Assembly: GCF_005280655.1 (NCBI RefSeq)
Contig: NZ_CP040058.1
Coordinates: 1,149,001 to 1,213,000 of the forward strand
Direction: 5' to 3'
Length of the DNA: 64,000 nucleotides
Source: Anaerostipes rhamnosivorans
GTDB lineage: Bacteria; Bacillota; Clostridia; Lachnospirales; Lachnospiraceae
Below the pieces are notes generated by a model. It was not told the DNA's origin. It saw only the letters and a list, made by a program, of their open reading frames with translations, and searched no databases. Made by a program: the position numbers and the translations under genes. Below, in pieces: positions 1 to 9,314 of this stretch. Within the stretch, counting starts at the first letter, position 1, and each line of letters starts with the position of its first letter.

Positions 1-4
1 GGAA

Positions 5-418
5 TTGAATCAATGTATCAACTATCTTTTGACTACAGCGCAGCATGCGGTGTTTCAGGAGATGAGTTCACAGCTTGCTAAGTATGACGTGACACCAGTT
101 CAGTACGGCGTTATGTACTGTCTCTGGGTAAAGAAGAAAAACAGCCCGAAGGAGATTGCGGAGGAGCTGAAACTGGAGAACTCTACGATCTCAGGGGTTC
201 TTGAGAGAATGGAAAAAAAGGGTCTGATCAAGCGAAAAGTCAGCAAGGAAGACCGGCGTTTTGTGGAGATCATTCTGACAGATAAGGGAAATGACTTGGA
301 AGAACCGATTCTGGACACAGTGGAAGAGGTTAACAGGATTGTACTGAAGGATATGGGACATCAGGAACAGGAAGCTTTGAAGGCTTCACTGAGACATTTG
401 GCTGGAATAAACGAATAG
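5..418 (+). CDS. MarR-family transcriptional regulator, possibly 5'-truncated by window edge
   Basis: Winged-helix DNA-binding repressor of the MarR type. A helix-turn-helix lies around residues 45-72 (SPKEIAEELKLENSTISGVL), followed by the wing with the family-typical KEDRRFVEIILTDKG at about 80-96 and a C-terminal dimerisation helix. The frame is open to the window edge and the first possible start is a TTG at position 5, so the true N-terminus may lie upstream; 137 residues is close to the usual 140-150. A terminator follows directly, so it is the last gene of its transcript. Ligand and targets cannot be read from the sequence. Confidence 0.85.
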   Translation: MNQCINYLLTTAQHAVFQEMSSQLAKYDVTPVQYGVMYCLWVKKKNSPKEIAEELKLENSTISGVLERMEKKGLIKRKVSKEDRRFVEIILTDKGNDLEEPILDTVEEVNRIVLKDMGHQEQEALKASLRHLAGINE

Positions 419-433
419 TTTAAAAGAGAAAAT

Positions 434-469
434 GCAGCGGAAAGAACTCTTTCCTGCTGCTATTTTTTT
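434..469 (+). terminator. Rho-independent terminator after MarR gene
   Basis: GCAGCGGAAAG pairs with CTTTCCTGCTGC (one bulge) around a short loop and is followed by TATTTTTTT. Confidence 0.8.
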
Positions 470-534
470 CATCGAATTATTTGGTTAGAAGGAAAAAAAT
501 AAATTTTTATATGAAATGAGGAAAATTTAATAAT

Positions 535-786
535 ATGAGAATAAATCTTATGTTTACTGCAATTTATATATTGATACTAATATTCAGTTTATATTTCCAG
601 ACAAAATTATCTAAAGATGAAAGTGGAATAAAAAGACTGATCATACCAAGTTTAATTTTAATTTCTATACTATTAATATGGATCATGAATGATTTTGATG
701 TTATGAATGCTTTACCTGTTTCTATTATATTATTTATGATTTGTATTATAAATTTATCAGTAGCTTTATTTATTAATGAAACATAA
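535..786 (+). CDS. Small hydrophobic membrane protein, unknown function
   Basis: An 83-residue protein with three predicted membrane segments (about residues 5-21, 33-50 and 58-78) separated by a short charged loop (KLSKDESGIKR). ATGAGGAAAA precedes the ATG. The gene and its flanks are clearly more AT-rich than the surrounding genes, which suggests foreign origin or relaxed selection. No family was recognised. It stands alone between the MarR terminator and the aminopeptidase. Confidence 0.55.
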   Translation: MRINLMFTAIYILILIFSLYFQTKLSKDESGIKRLIIPSLILISILLIWIMNDFDVMNALPVSIILFMICIINLSVALFINET

Positions 787-899
787 TAAAAGTAATTTTA
801 TAAAGAAATTTGCACGTGACTTTCTTTTGACACTCTGTTTTGTTAAAATAGCAGAGAATAGATTTCAGACTGTGTTGTTTATCATAAAGGAGGCAGGTC

Positions 900-2168
900 A
901 TGTCAGATCAAATCAACGGACAACTGTTCCGTTTTATAGAAAAAAGTCCGTGCAGCTATTTTGCTGCAGCTCAGATAGGAAGAGAGCTGGTGGAGAACGG
1001 GTTCCTGGAACTGAAGGAGAAGGAGGAATGGAGGATCCAGGAGGGAGGAAAGTATTTTACCCAGAGAAACGGATCTTCCGTTATCGCGTTTTGTGTGCCG
1101 GAGAAAGAGTTCAAAGGGTTTCACATCACCGCGTCCCATACGGATTCTCCTTCATTTAAGATAAAGGAACACACGGAGATCCAGGTAGAAAAGCACTATA
1201 CGAAGCTGAATACGGAAAAATACGGGGGAATGTTGATGGATTCCTGGCTGGATCGTCCTCTGTCTGTTGCAGGAAAGCTTGTTGTGAGGGAAGGGGATGA
1301 TCTGAAAGAAATGCTGGTCCAGATTGACAGGGACCTTCTTATGATCCCGAGACTGGCGATTCATATGAAAAGGGGAGCAGAGGATGAGGCCTTAAATGCC
1401 CAGATACAGATGCTTCCGCTGTTTGGGGATGAAAATGCCGGGAACACATTTCTATCTGAGGCCGCTTCTGCGGCTGGCGTGGAAGCGCAGGATATTCTGG
1501 GAATGGATTTATATTTATATAACCGGATGCCGGGCACCATATGGGGAGCCAAAGGAGAATATCTGTCAGCGCCAAGGCTTGATGACCTGCAGTGTGTTTT
1601 CGCATCCCTGCAGGCCTTTGTCAACAGCGAGGGTAGTGAGTATATGAATGTGTACTGCGCGTTTGACAATGAAGAGGTGGGAAGCGGAACAAAACAGGGA
1701 GCGGGGTCTACTTTCCTTATGGATGTACTGTTCCGCGTCAATGAAGCGTTGGGGAGGACTTCACAGCAGTACCGCATGGCAGTCGCGGACAGCTTTATGA
1801 TCTCTGCGGACAACGCTCATGCCGTTCACCCGAATCTGCCTGCAAAAGCAGACCTTACTAACCGGCCGTATATGAACGGGGGGATCGTCATCAAGTACAG
1901 CGCCAATCAAAAATATACAACAGATGCATATTCTGGAGCAGTGATGAAGCATCTCTGTGAAAGGGCAGAGGTACCGTATCAGACATTCCATAACCGTTCG
2001 GATCTGCCGGGAGGATCCACCCTTGGAAATATCCTGACCGGTCAGGTGTCATTAAAGGCCGTAGATATCGGTCTTGCACAGCTTGCCATGCATTCTTCGT
2101 ATGAGACTGCAGGGACAAAAGATACGGAATATATGATCAGAGTTTTACAGGAGTTTTACCGCAGTTAA
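900..2168 (+). CDS. apeB: M18-family metalloaminopeptidase
   Basis: Cytosolic zinc aminopeptidase of the M18 family, which removes N-terminal, often acidic or neutral, residues from peptides. Family landmarks are the metal-binding HTDSPSFKIK at residues 80-89 (H80, D82), the catalytic DNEEVGSGTKQGAGS near residue 256, SADNAHAVHPN, and the C-terminal metal His in LAMHSSYETAG. Length (422 aa) is normal. A strong ribosome site (AAAGGAGG) fixes the ATG at 900. An overlapping 127-aa frame from 776 is a shadow. The YoaK-like gene follows after 14 bases, so the two probably share a transcript. Confidence 0.93.
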   Translation: MSDQINGQLFRFIEKSPCSYFAAAQIGRELVENGFLELKEKEEWRIQEGGKYFTQRNGSSVIAFCVPEKEFKGFHITASHTDSPSFKIKEHTEIQVEKHYTKLNTEKYGGMLMDSWLDRPLSVAGKLVVREGDDLKEMLVQIDRDLLMIPRLAIHMKRGAEDEALNAQIQMLPLFGDENAGNTFLSEAASAAGVEAQDILGMDLYLYNRMPGTIWGAKGEYLSAPRLDDLQCVFASLQAFVNSEGSEYMNVYCAFDNEEVGSGTKQGAGSTFLMDVLFRVNEALGRTSQQYRMAVADSFMISADNAHAVHPNLPAKADLTNRPYMNGGIVIKYSANQKYTTDAYSGAVMKHLCERAEVPYQTFHNRSDLPGGSTLGNILTGQVSLKAVDIGLAQLAMHSSYETAGTKDTEYMIRVLQEFYRS

Positions 2169-2182
2169 GGGAGGTTGGTTCA

Positions 2183-2860
2183 GTGAAACAGCATAACAAG
2201 ATCCAGATGTCTGAGGCCTTTCAGCTGGGAGCGGTCCTGGCGGTTATCGGCGGTTTTCTGGATGCGTACAGTTATCTTCTGAGGGGAGGCGTATTTGCCA
2301 ATGCACAGACCGGAAATATTGTGCTGCTTGGCATCAGTCTGCAAAAAGGAAAGTGGCAGGGGGCAGTCCACTATGCCATACCTATCCTTGCCTTTGCCGC
2401 AGGGGTTATTGTCGTGGAGATCATTAAAAAGTATTTTAAACAATACCCAAAGATCCATTGGAGACAGATCATTGTTATGATGGAAGCTGTGTTGATCTGC
2501 CTGGTAGCACTGATTCCTTCGGGGGACTTGGATATGATGGCCAATGTGATCATTTCCTTCGTCTGCGCCATGCAGGTGGAGACCTTTAGGAAGGTCCACG
2601 GAAATGCCTATGCCACCACCATGTGTACGGGGAATTTGAGAAGCGGCATGGAAATCCTGTTTAAATACAGCCAGACGAAGGACCGTGAGCTGAGAAACAA
2701 GAGCCTGAAATATTTTGGGATCATTTTGTTCTTTATCATAGGGGCGGCACTGGGTACGGCGGCGGGGCGTATTCTTTCCCACAATGCGATTCTGATCTGT
2801 TCCGCGCTGCTGCTGGTAGTATTTTTTATGATGTTCATGGAAACAAAAAAAATTAAATGA
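2183..2860 (+). CDS. YoaK/DUF1275-family membrane protein
   Basis: A 225-residue integral membrane protein of the DUF1275 (YoaK) family. It has about six hydrophobic segments and the N-terminal signature GGFLDAYSYLLRGGVFANAQTGN. The family's transport role is not established. Start is GTG at 2183, with GGGAGG about 9 bases upstream; the next in-frame Met is much later and would remove the first membrane segment. It follows apeB closely. A perfect inverted repeat lies just after its stop. Confidence 0.85.
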   Translation: MKQHNKIQMSEAFQLGAVLAVIGGFLDAYSYLLRGGVFANAQTGNIVLLGISLQKGKWQGAVHYAIPILAFAAGVIVVEIIKKYFKQYPKIHWRQIIVMMEAVLICLVALIPSGDLDMMANVIISFVCAMQVETFRKVHGNAYATTMCTGNLRSGMEILFKYSQTKDRELRNKSLKYFGIILFFIIGAALGTAAGRILSHNAILICSALLLVVFFMMFMETKKIK

Positions 2861-2861
2861 G

Positions 2862-2885
2862 AATCTGTTGAATATCCAACAGATT
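2862..2885. promoter_or_regulatory. Inverted repeat between yoaK-like gene and hcp
   Basis: AATCTGTTG and CCAACAGATT form a 9-bp perfect inverted repeat around a 5-6 nt centre, followed by AAAAAG rather than a T-run. It could be a weak terminator or an operator for hcp, whose relatives are often controlled by Crp/Fnr-type or NO-responsive regulators. The sequence does not decide between these. Confidence 0.4.
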
Positions 2886-2949
2886 AAAAAGATCCACTCT
2901 TGTATACTCAAGGAGACACAACAGAAATCAGTATCAGGAGGATAGATCA

Positions 2950-4542
2950 ATGGATCATAAAATGTTTTGTTTTCAATGTGAGCAGACGGCAGGATGCAGC
3001 GGCTGTACAGGCGCTGCCGGAGTCTGCGGGAAGGATGCCCAGACATCAGAGCTTCAGGATCAGCTGACGGGAGCTCTGATCGGCCTGGCGCGCTCGTCTG
3101 AAGGAAACCAGAGAACAGAAAGTACAGACAGAGCTATGCTGTCAGGTCTTTTTACAACTGTGACCAATGTGAATTTTGACCCGGAGACCATAAAGGAACA
3201 GATCGGGCTTGTGCACAGAGAAAGAGAAGCGCTGGTTCCTCTGTGCAGCGGATGTGCATCGTCCTGCGGCAGAAACGATGACTATGATATGGCAGACCTA
3301 TGGGAGGAACAGGAAGATATCCGTTCCTTAAAATCCCTGATCTTATTTGGATTAAGGGGGATGGCGGCCTACGCCTATCACGCTATGGTGCTCGGCTATT
3401 CAGACCCGGAAGTAAATCGATTTTTCTATGAAGGAATGGCATCGATCGGATATGACCTGCCCCAGGATAAGCTGCTGGCCATGGCCCTGAAGCTGGGGGA
3501 AGTGAACTTGAGGTGCATGGAGCTTCTGGATCAGGCAAACACGGAAACCTTCGGCCACCCAAGCCCGGAAACCGTTTCTTTTAAAGTGGAAAAGGGACCG
3601 TTCATCGTCATCACAGGCCATGATCTTTATGATCTGAAGCTGCTGCTTGAGCAGACAAAGGATCAAGGGATTCATATTTATACTCACGGGGAAATGCTGC
3701 CGGCCCACGCTTACCCGGAACTGAAAAAGTACTCTCACCTGAAAGGGAATTTTGGCACTGCTTGGCAGAACCAGCAGAAGGAATTTGACAGTATCCCGGC
3801 ACCAGTTCTGTTTACCACCAACTGTCTGATGCCTGTGAAGCCTTCTTATGCGGACCGGGTATTTACCACAGAGGTTGTCTCTTATCCGGGTATGGTCCAC
3901 ATCGGGGAGGACAAAGATTTTACTCCGGTGATAAAGAAGGCATTAGAGCTGGGAGGATACAGCGAGGACAGAGAATTTACCGGCATCAACGGCGGAAACA
4001 GTACAGTGACAGGCTTCGGGCATAACGCTGTATTGTCCGCGGCAGACACCGTTGTGAACGCAGTGAAGGACGGGGATATCAGCCACTTCTTTTTGGTAGG
4101 AGGATGTGACGGGGCACATAAGGAGAGAAGCTATTACACAGATTTCGTGAAGCAGGCTCCAAAAGACAGTGTGATCCTTACATTAGCCTGCGGGAAATAC
4201 CGCTTTCATGATATGGATCTGGGACAGATCAGGGGACTGCCCAGGATTATGGATATGGGCCAGTGCAATGACGCCTACAGTGCGATCCGCACAGCTCAGG
4301 CGCTGGCAGAGGCGTTTTCCTGCGGCATCAACGATCTGCCTCTGACTCTGGTCTTATCATGGTATGAGCAAAAGGCTGTATGTATCCTGTTGACCCTCCT
4401 GCATCTGGGAATGAAGGATATTTATCTCGGGCCAAAGCTGCCTGCATTCCTGTCCGAAGGCGTGTTGGATATCCTTGTAAAGGAATACCGGATACACCCG
4501 GTTACTGATCCGGAAAGCGATCTGAATGAAATCCTCCATTAA
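2950..4542 (+). CDS. hcp: Hydroxylamine reductase / hybrid cluster protein
   Basis: Hybrid-cluster protein that reduces hydroxylamine and, in better studied relatives, nitric oxide; it protects anaerobes from nitrosative stress. The N-terminal cysteine cluster (C6, C9, C15, C18, C25 in MFCFQCEQTAGCSGC...VCGK) holds the cubane. The hybrid-cluster ligands are seen in LFTTNCLMP, LVGGCDGAH and LTLACGKYRF in the C-terminal half. Length 530 aa is normal for the family. CAGGAGG lies upstream of the ATG. Monocistronic, with a terminator after it and a palindrome before it. Confidence 0.95.
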   Translation: MDHKMFCFQCEQTAGCSGCTGAAGVCGKDAQTSELQDQLTGALIGLARSSEGNQRTESTDRAMLSGLFTTVTNVNFDPETIKEQIGLVHREREALVPLCSGCASSCGRNDDYDMADLWEEQEDIRSLKSLILFGLRGMAAYAYHAMVLGYSDPEVNRFFYEGMASIGYDLPQDKLLAMALKLGEVNLRCMELLDQANTETFGHPSPETVSFKVEKGPFIVITGHDLYDLKLLLEQTKDQGIHIYTHGEMLPAHAYPELKKYSHLKGNFGTAWQNQQKEFDSIPAPVLFTTNCLMPVKPSYADRVFTTEVVSYPGMVHIGEDKDFTPVIKKALELGGYSEDREFTGINGGNSTVTGFGHNAVLSAADTVVNAVKDGDISHFFLVGGCDGAHKERSYYTDFVKQAPKDSVILTLACGKYRFHDMDLGQIRGLPRIMDMGQCNDAYSAIRTAQALAEAFSCGINDLPLTLVLSWYEQKAVCILLTLLHLGMKDIYLGPKLPAFLSEGVLDILVKEYRIHPVTDPESDLNEILH

Positions 4543-4574
4543 GATATGGAGCAGAAAATAGAATCATACATGAA

Positions 4575-4618
4575 ACAGAAGGAAGAACCTTAACACAGGA
4601 GCTTCCTTCTGTTTTTTT
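4575..4618 (+). terminator. Rho-independent terminator after hcp
   Basis: ACAGAAGGAAG pairs with CTTCCTTCTGT, followed by TTTTTTT. It separates hcp from the phosphonate operon. Confidence 0.85.
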
Positions 4619-4717
4619 ACCAACATTTAACATGATGTTCAAATGAATTCAAACTTTCGGTGCTAGACTAAGCCTTGTTCAAAGAGATTGAGTCGATGAA
4701 GAAAGGAATGGAAGTAT

Positions 4718-5500
4718 ATGCTGAAGTTACAAAATATAAAAAAGTCTTATGACGGCACCACTGTGCTGGACGGAATATCACTGGAGATCCCGGATGGAGA
4801 GATTGTATCAATTTTAGGGCCTTCTGGCTGTGGAAAGACTACGCTTCTGAATATGATCCTGGGGATCACAGAACCGGACAGCGGAAGTATTGAGTTTAAT
4901 GGAGAGGATATCACAGACTCTCCGATGGAGAAAAGAGGATTTAATATCGTGTTCCAGGATTATGCTCTGTTTCCGAATCTGAATGTATACCAGAACATTA
5001 CATATGGGCTGAAAAACAAGCCGGATATTTCTTCCGGGGAGGAAGTGGAGGAATTGATCGGCCTGCTCGGCTTGAAGGAGCATCTTCCAAAGAAGATCGA
5101 ACAACTCTCAGGAGGGCAGAAGCAGAGAGTTGCCCTGGCAAGAACTCTGGTTATGAAACCGAAGATTCTTCTTCTGGATGAGCCGTTGAGTGCCTTGGAC
5201 GGAGTGATCAAGGAATCCATCAAATATAAGATCAAGACCATAGCAAAAGAATTCCATCTCACAACAGTGATCGTGACCCATGATCCCGAGGAGGCGCTGA
5301 CGCTTTCAGACCGGGTGCTGATCGTAAACGAGGGACGGATTTCCCAGTACAGTGAACCGGAGCAGATCGTCAACGCTCCTCAGAATGATTTTGTGAAAAA
5401 CTTCATTTTAAACCAGCTGGAGATCAAAAAGAACAATATCTTTACCCTGTTTAAGAATCAGCTGAATCTTCAGCCTGGAAAGGAAAGCCTTGTGTCGTAA
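4718..5500 (+). CDS. ABC transporter ATPase, probable 2-aminoethylphosphonate uptake (PhnT-like)
   Basis: ATP-binding subunit of an importer of the Fe3+/putrescine/2-aminoethylphosphonate class. It carries Walker A GPSGCGKTT (about residues 35-43), a Q-loop in VFQDYALFP, signature LSGGQKQRVALARTL and Walker B LLLDEPLSAL. It opens a five-gene operon with permease, binding lipoprotein, phnW and phnX. That context points to 2-aminoethylphosphonate as substrate rather than iron. 260 aa is short for this subfamily because the usual C-terminal regulatory domain is reduced. Confidence 0.85.
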   Translation: MLKLQNIKKSYDGTTVLDGISLEIPDGEIVSILGPSGCGKTTLLNMILGITEPDSGSIEFNGEDITDSPMEKRGFNIVFQDYALFPNLNVYQNITYGLKNKPDISSGEEVEELIGLLGLKEHLPKKIEQLSGGQKQRVALARTLVMKPKILLLDEPLSALDGVIKESIKYKIKTIAKEFHLTTVIVTHDPEEALTLSDRVLIVNEGRISQYSEPEQIVNAPQNDFVKNFILNQLEIKKNNIFTLFKNQLNLQPGKESLVS

Positions 5501-5515
5501 GGCGGTAAATCGAAG

Positions 5516-7198
5516 ATGAAACATAGAAAAGAAAAAGAGATTAAAATAATATTTGCCGGAATCCTGGCCATTTTCCTGTCATTTTTGGCAATCCCCATGA
5601 TTCAGCTTCTTTTGAAGTCCGTCACAACAGAACAGGGTGCTCTGACTCTGCAGAATTTTAAGTCCGTCTTCACAGGAAAAGACTTCTTTGGAATTCTGAG
5701 GAACAGTTTCGGCGTGGCAGGGCTTAGTGCTGTGCTAACCACACTGCTGGCATTTTTTCTGGCTTATACGATCCACTATACCAATATACCGAAACAGATC
5801 AAACGGTTCATCAAGACAGCGGCCGTTCTTCCCATGTTTCTTCCCACCATCACCTACGGGTTTGCCATCATTTATTCTTTTGGAAAGCAAGGGCTGCTGA
5901 CCCGCCTGTTCGGACATCAGCTGTTCAATATTTATGGTTTGAACGGGCTGTTGATCGGCTACGTGGTTTATACGCTCCCTATTTCATTTATGCTCATCAA
6001 CAATACTATGGGATATATCGATAAGAAATATATGGTCGTCTCAAGGGTCATGGGGGACAGCGCGTTTGCCAATTTTAAAATGACTGTTCTTCGCCCGCTT
6101 TTGGGCACGCTGGCGGCATCTGTGATCCAATCGTTCTTTTTAAGCTTTACGGATTTTGGTATCCCGGCGGCAGTGGGAGGAAAGTTCCAGACGGTTGCGG
6201 CGCTGCTGTACAGTGAGATGCTCGGGAGCATCCCAAATTTCCAGAATGGGGCAGTGGTGGCCGTTGTCATGCTGGTTCCGTCTGTGATCAGTATCACTGT
6301 TTTAAAGATCTTGGAAAAATATCAGATCAGATACAACAAAATTTCAAATATAGAATTAAAGAAAAACAAAGCCAGGGACGTCCTGTGCGGGGGAGCCGGT
6401 ATCCTGCTGACGATCGGTGTCCTGTCTATATTCGCGGTTATCTTTGTGATCCCTTTTGTGGAGGAATGGCCATACCGGCTGAGCTTTACTTTGGATAATT
6501 TCAAAAGTGTTTTTGAGGATCCGAACCTTTCCAATGTCTATACGAATTCATTATTTGTGGCAGCGGCAACGGCTGCACTGGGTACCCTGGCCGCTTATGG
6601 AAGCGCTCTCGTGACAGCGAGGAGCAAAATAAGCGCCAAAGCAAAAGACGTGATCGAGGGCATTGCGTTGGTGACAAACACGATCCCTGGAATGGTGCTA
6701 GGCCTTGCATTTTTGTTTCTGTTTACGGGAACCAGCCTTCAGAATACATTTTTGCTGATTATCGTCTGCAACGTGATCCACTTTTTTTCCACACCGTACT
6801 TGATGATGAAAAGTTCCCTGGGAAAAATGAATGCGTCATGGGAAACCACAGCGATGCTCATGGGAGACAGCTGGGCCAAGACGATCCTAAGGATCGTGAC
6901 ACCCAATGCACTGGGCACGATCATCGAGGTGTTCAGCTATTATTTCATTAACGCAATGGTAACAATCAGCGCTGTGATCTTTATCGTAGGGGCCAGGACA
7001 ATGGTGATCACAACAAAGATCAAAGAGTTGCAGTATTATAACAAATTTAATGAAGTGTTTGTGCTTTCTCTTCTGATCCTCGCTACCAATATCATAGGAA
7101 AATTTATTTTTACAAAACTTGCGGGGATGACAGAAAGAGGCACAATAAAACAGTTCTTTAAATTACATATTAGAAAAAATAAGGAGAGAAGTTTATGA
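5516..7198 (+). CDS. Fused double-domain ABC permease for 2-aminoethylphosphonate (PhnU+PhnV-like)
   Basis: A 560-residue inner-membrane permease containing two binding-protein-dependent transport domains in tandem, about residues 50-260 and 340-540. Each has a cytoplasmic ATPase-contact loop of the EAA type (around VSRVMGDSAFANFKM and TAMLMGDSWAKTILR). Enterobacterial PhnU and PhnV are separate proteins; here, as in FbpB-type iron permeases, they form one chain. It sits 15 bases after the ATPase and overlaps the lipoprotein gene by 4 bases (ATGA), suggesting translational coupling. Confidence 0.88.
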   Translation: MKHRKEKEIKIIFAGILAIFLSFLAIPMIQLLLKSVTTEQGALTLQNFKSVFTGKDFFGILRNSFGVAGLSAVLTTLLAFFLAYTIHYTNIPKQIKRFIKTAAVLPMFLPTITYGFAIIYSFGKQGLLTRLFGHQLFNIYGLNGLLIGYVVYTLPISFMLINNTMGYIDKKYMVVSRVMGDSAFANFKMTVLRPLLGTLAASVIQSFFLSFTDFGIPAAVGGKFQTVAALLYSEMLGSIPNFQNGAVVAVVMLVPSVISITVLKILEKYQIRYNKISNIELKKNKARDVLCGGAGILLTIGVLSIFAVIFVIPFVEEWPYRLSFTLDNFKSVFEDPNLSNVYTNSLFVAAATAALGTLAAYGSALVTARSKISAKAKDVIEGIALVTNTIPGMVLGLAFLFLFTGTSLQNTFLLIIVCNVIHFFSTPYLMMKSSLGKMNASWETTAMLMGDSWAKTILRIVTPNALGTIIEVFSYYFINAMVTISAVIFIVGARTMVITTKIKELQYYNKFNEVFVLSLLILATNIIGKFIFTKLAGMTERGTIKQFFKLHIRKNKERSL

Positions 7199-8202
7199 GA
7201 AAGACATGGTTAAAAAGGGCGTCCGTGATGTGTATGGCTGCTATGCTGGCAGCGACGGGAGTTTTTGCCTCAGGATGTTCCAGTAAAAAACAGGAGGATC
7301 AGGTTGTGATCTATTCCAACGCAGATGATGAGGCAGTGGAAGCAATGAAGAAAGCCCTGGATGGAAATGGATACGAAGGAAAGTACATTCTTCAGACCTT
7401 CGGCACCTCCGAACTCGGAGGGAAGCTGGTGGCGGAAGGAGGGAAGATCGAGGCTGATATGGTGACTATGAGTACCTTTTATATTGAAAGTGCCCAGGAT
7501 AAGAATAAGATGTTTGCCGATCTTACATTTGACCGGAATCTTCAAAAAGAAGATGACTTCCAGAAGTATGAATCACCGATCACCGCACAGGAGGGAACCT
7601 TGATTTTGAATACAGAAGTCATGAAGGAGAAAAAGCTCCCGAAACCTGCTTCCATTAAGGATCTTGCAAAACCTGTGTATAAAGGTTATATCTCTGTGAC
7701 GGATGTGAAAGCCTCATCCACCGCATGGCTTTTAATTCAGGGGCTGGTCTCTGAGTACGGAGAAAAAGAGGCAAAATCAATTCTCCACGACATTTACAAG
7801 AACGCGGGAGACCATATTGAAGATTCAGGGTCTGCTCCGATCAAAAAGGTACGTGCAGGAGAAGTGGCTATCGGATTTGGGCTTAGGCAGCAGGCTGTAG
7901 CAGACAAAAAGGACGGGCTTCCAATCGACTATGTGGATCCGAAAGAAGGAAATTTCTCTCTGACCGAGTGTGTGGCAGTTGTAGATAAAAAAGACAGCGA
8001 CAAGAAAAAACTGGCTCAGGAAATGGCGGAATGCATCATCAAAAAAGGAAGAGCTGACTTGATCAAGACTTATCCAATCCCGATCTACAACGGCGAGAAA
8101 GAATCCAGCGAAAATAAATCAGGAAATCCAAAAGTATTTAATGAAAAACTTACCTTGGATCTACTTAAAAAACATCAGGAATTATCAGAAAGTGCAAAAT
8201 AA
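7195..8202 (+). CDS. Substrate-binding lipoprotein of phosphonate ABC transporter (PhnS-like)
   Basis: Extracellular solute-binding lipoprotein of 335 aa. The signal peptide ends in an ASGC lipobox with lipidated C28, followed by a SSKKQEDQ linker. The mature domain has the family-1 (Fe/AEP-type) fold hallmarks: VVIYSNADDEAVEAM at the start and a tyrosine/serine-rich central part (DVKASSTAWLLIQG). Position between permease and phnW indicates 2-aminoethylphosphonate as ligand. An iron ligand cannot be excluded from sequence alone, but the catabolic genes in the same operon make it less likely. Confidence 0.86.
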   Translation: MRKTWLKRASVMCMAAMLAATGVFASGCSSKKQEDQVVIYSNADDEAVEAMKKALDGNGYEGKYILQTFGTSELGGKLVAEGGKIEADMVTMSTFYIESAQDKNKMFADLTFDRNLQKEDDFQKYESPITAQEGTLILNTEVMKEKKLPKPASIKDLAKPVYKGYISVTDVKASSTAWLLIQGLVSEYGEKEAKSILHDIYKNAGDHIEDSGSAPIKKVRAGEVAIGFGLRQQAVADKKDGLPIDYVDPKEGNFSLTECVAVVDKKDSDKKKLAQEMAECIIKKGRADLIKTYPIPIYNGEKESSENKSGNPKVFNEKLTLDLLKKHQELSESAK

Positions 8203-8216
8203 GAGGAAGGTACAAG

Positions 8217-9314
8217 ATGAACCAGTATAAGTTATTAACTCCCGGACCGCTGACGACAACAGATACCGTAAAAAAAGAAATGCTGTTTGACCACTGTACA
8301 TGGGATGACGATTACAAAAATATTACACAGAAGATCAGAAAACAGTTGCTTTCCCTGGCTCATGTCTCTGAGGATGGATATACTGCCGTCCTCATGCAGG
8401 GCAGCGGGACCTTTGGTGTGGAAGCTGTTATCACCAGTGTGGTTGATGAGAACGGTAAGCTTCTGATCGTTGCCAACGGTGCTTATGGGGAGCGGATGGA
8501 GAGCATCGCGATCCATGCCAATATTTCATATAAGATCTACAGGGAAGATTACCGGAAGGTGCCTTCTGCGGCAGTGGTTGAAAGGATGCTGAGAGAGGAT
8601 CCAAAAATCACTCATGTGGCCATGGTACACAGCGAGACAACCTCAGGGATTCTCAACGATATCGCCTCAGTGGCTTCTGTGGTGAAAAGACACGAAAAGA
8701 CATTGATCGTGGATGCTATGAGCAGTTTCGGAGGCGTGGATATCCAGGTTGGAAAGCTTAACATCGACTTTCTCATCAGCAGCGCAAATAAATGCATCCA
8801 AGGTGTGCCTGGCTTTTCTTTTATCATTGCCAACAAAAAGAAATTGATCAACAGCAAGGGGAAGGCCAGAAGCCTATCCCTGGATTTGTATGAACAATGG
8901 GAGACTATGGACCGGGACGGAAAGTGGAGATTTACCTCACCTACCCATACGGTGCTGGCATTTGCCAAAGCATTGGAGGAGCTTGAGGCGGAGGGTGGAA
9001 TCGGGAAACGGTCAGAGCGTTACAGGGAAAACAACCGTATCCTGATCGAGCGGTTCCGAGCTATGGGAATGAAACCGTACATTGACAGCAGGAACCAAGG
9101 ACCTTTTATCACAACATTTTATTATCCAGAAGATGCTGACTTTACGTTCAGTGAGATGTATCATTATATCAAAGAGCGGGGATATGCGATTTACCCTGGA
9201 AAGGTAACAGAAGCTGAGACTTTCAGGATCGGTACGATTGGAGAAATCTATCCAGACGATATTGAGAAACTTTCTCAGATCATGGAGCAATTTTTAAAGG
9301 AGAGAAAAGGATGA
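8217..9314 (+). CDS. phnW: 2-aminoethylphosphonate--pyruvate transaminase
   Basis: PLP-dependent class V aminotransferase that moves the amino group of 2-aminoethylphosphonate to pyruvate, giving phosphonoacetaldehyde and alanine. The family N-terminus LLTPGPLTTT, the cofactor loop QGSGTFGVEA at 61-70, the aspartate in DAMSSFGG (D166) and the PLP lysine K192 in SSANKCIQG are all present. Length 365 aa is typical. It lies 14 bases after the binding protein and overlaps phnX by 4 bases. Confidence 0.94.
   Translation: MNQYKLLTPGPLTTTDTVKKEMLFDHCTWDDDYKNITQKIRKQLLSLAHVSEDGYTAVLMQGSGTFGVEAVITSVVDENGKLLIVANGAYGERMESIAIHANISYKIYREDYRKVPSAAVVERMLREDPKITHVAMVHSETTSGILNDIASVASVVKRHEKTLIVDAMSSFGGVDIQVGKLNIDFLISSANKCIQGVPGFSFIIANKKKLINSKGKARSLSLDLYEQWETMDRDGKWRFTSPTHTVLAFAKALEELEAEGGIGKRSERYRENNRILIERFRAMGMKPYIDSRNQGPFITTFYYPEDADFTFSEMYHYIKERGYAIYPGKVTEAETFRIGTIGEIYPDDIEKLSQIMEQFLKERKG

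Noticed and set aside
776..1159. A 127-aa plus-strand frame overlapping the start of the aminopeptidase
   Set aside because: It runs in another frame of apeB, has no ribosome site, and its product is low-complexity Arg/Gly-rich sequence without family features.
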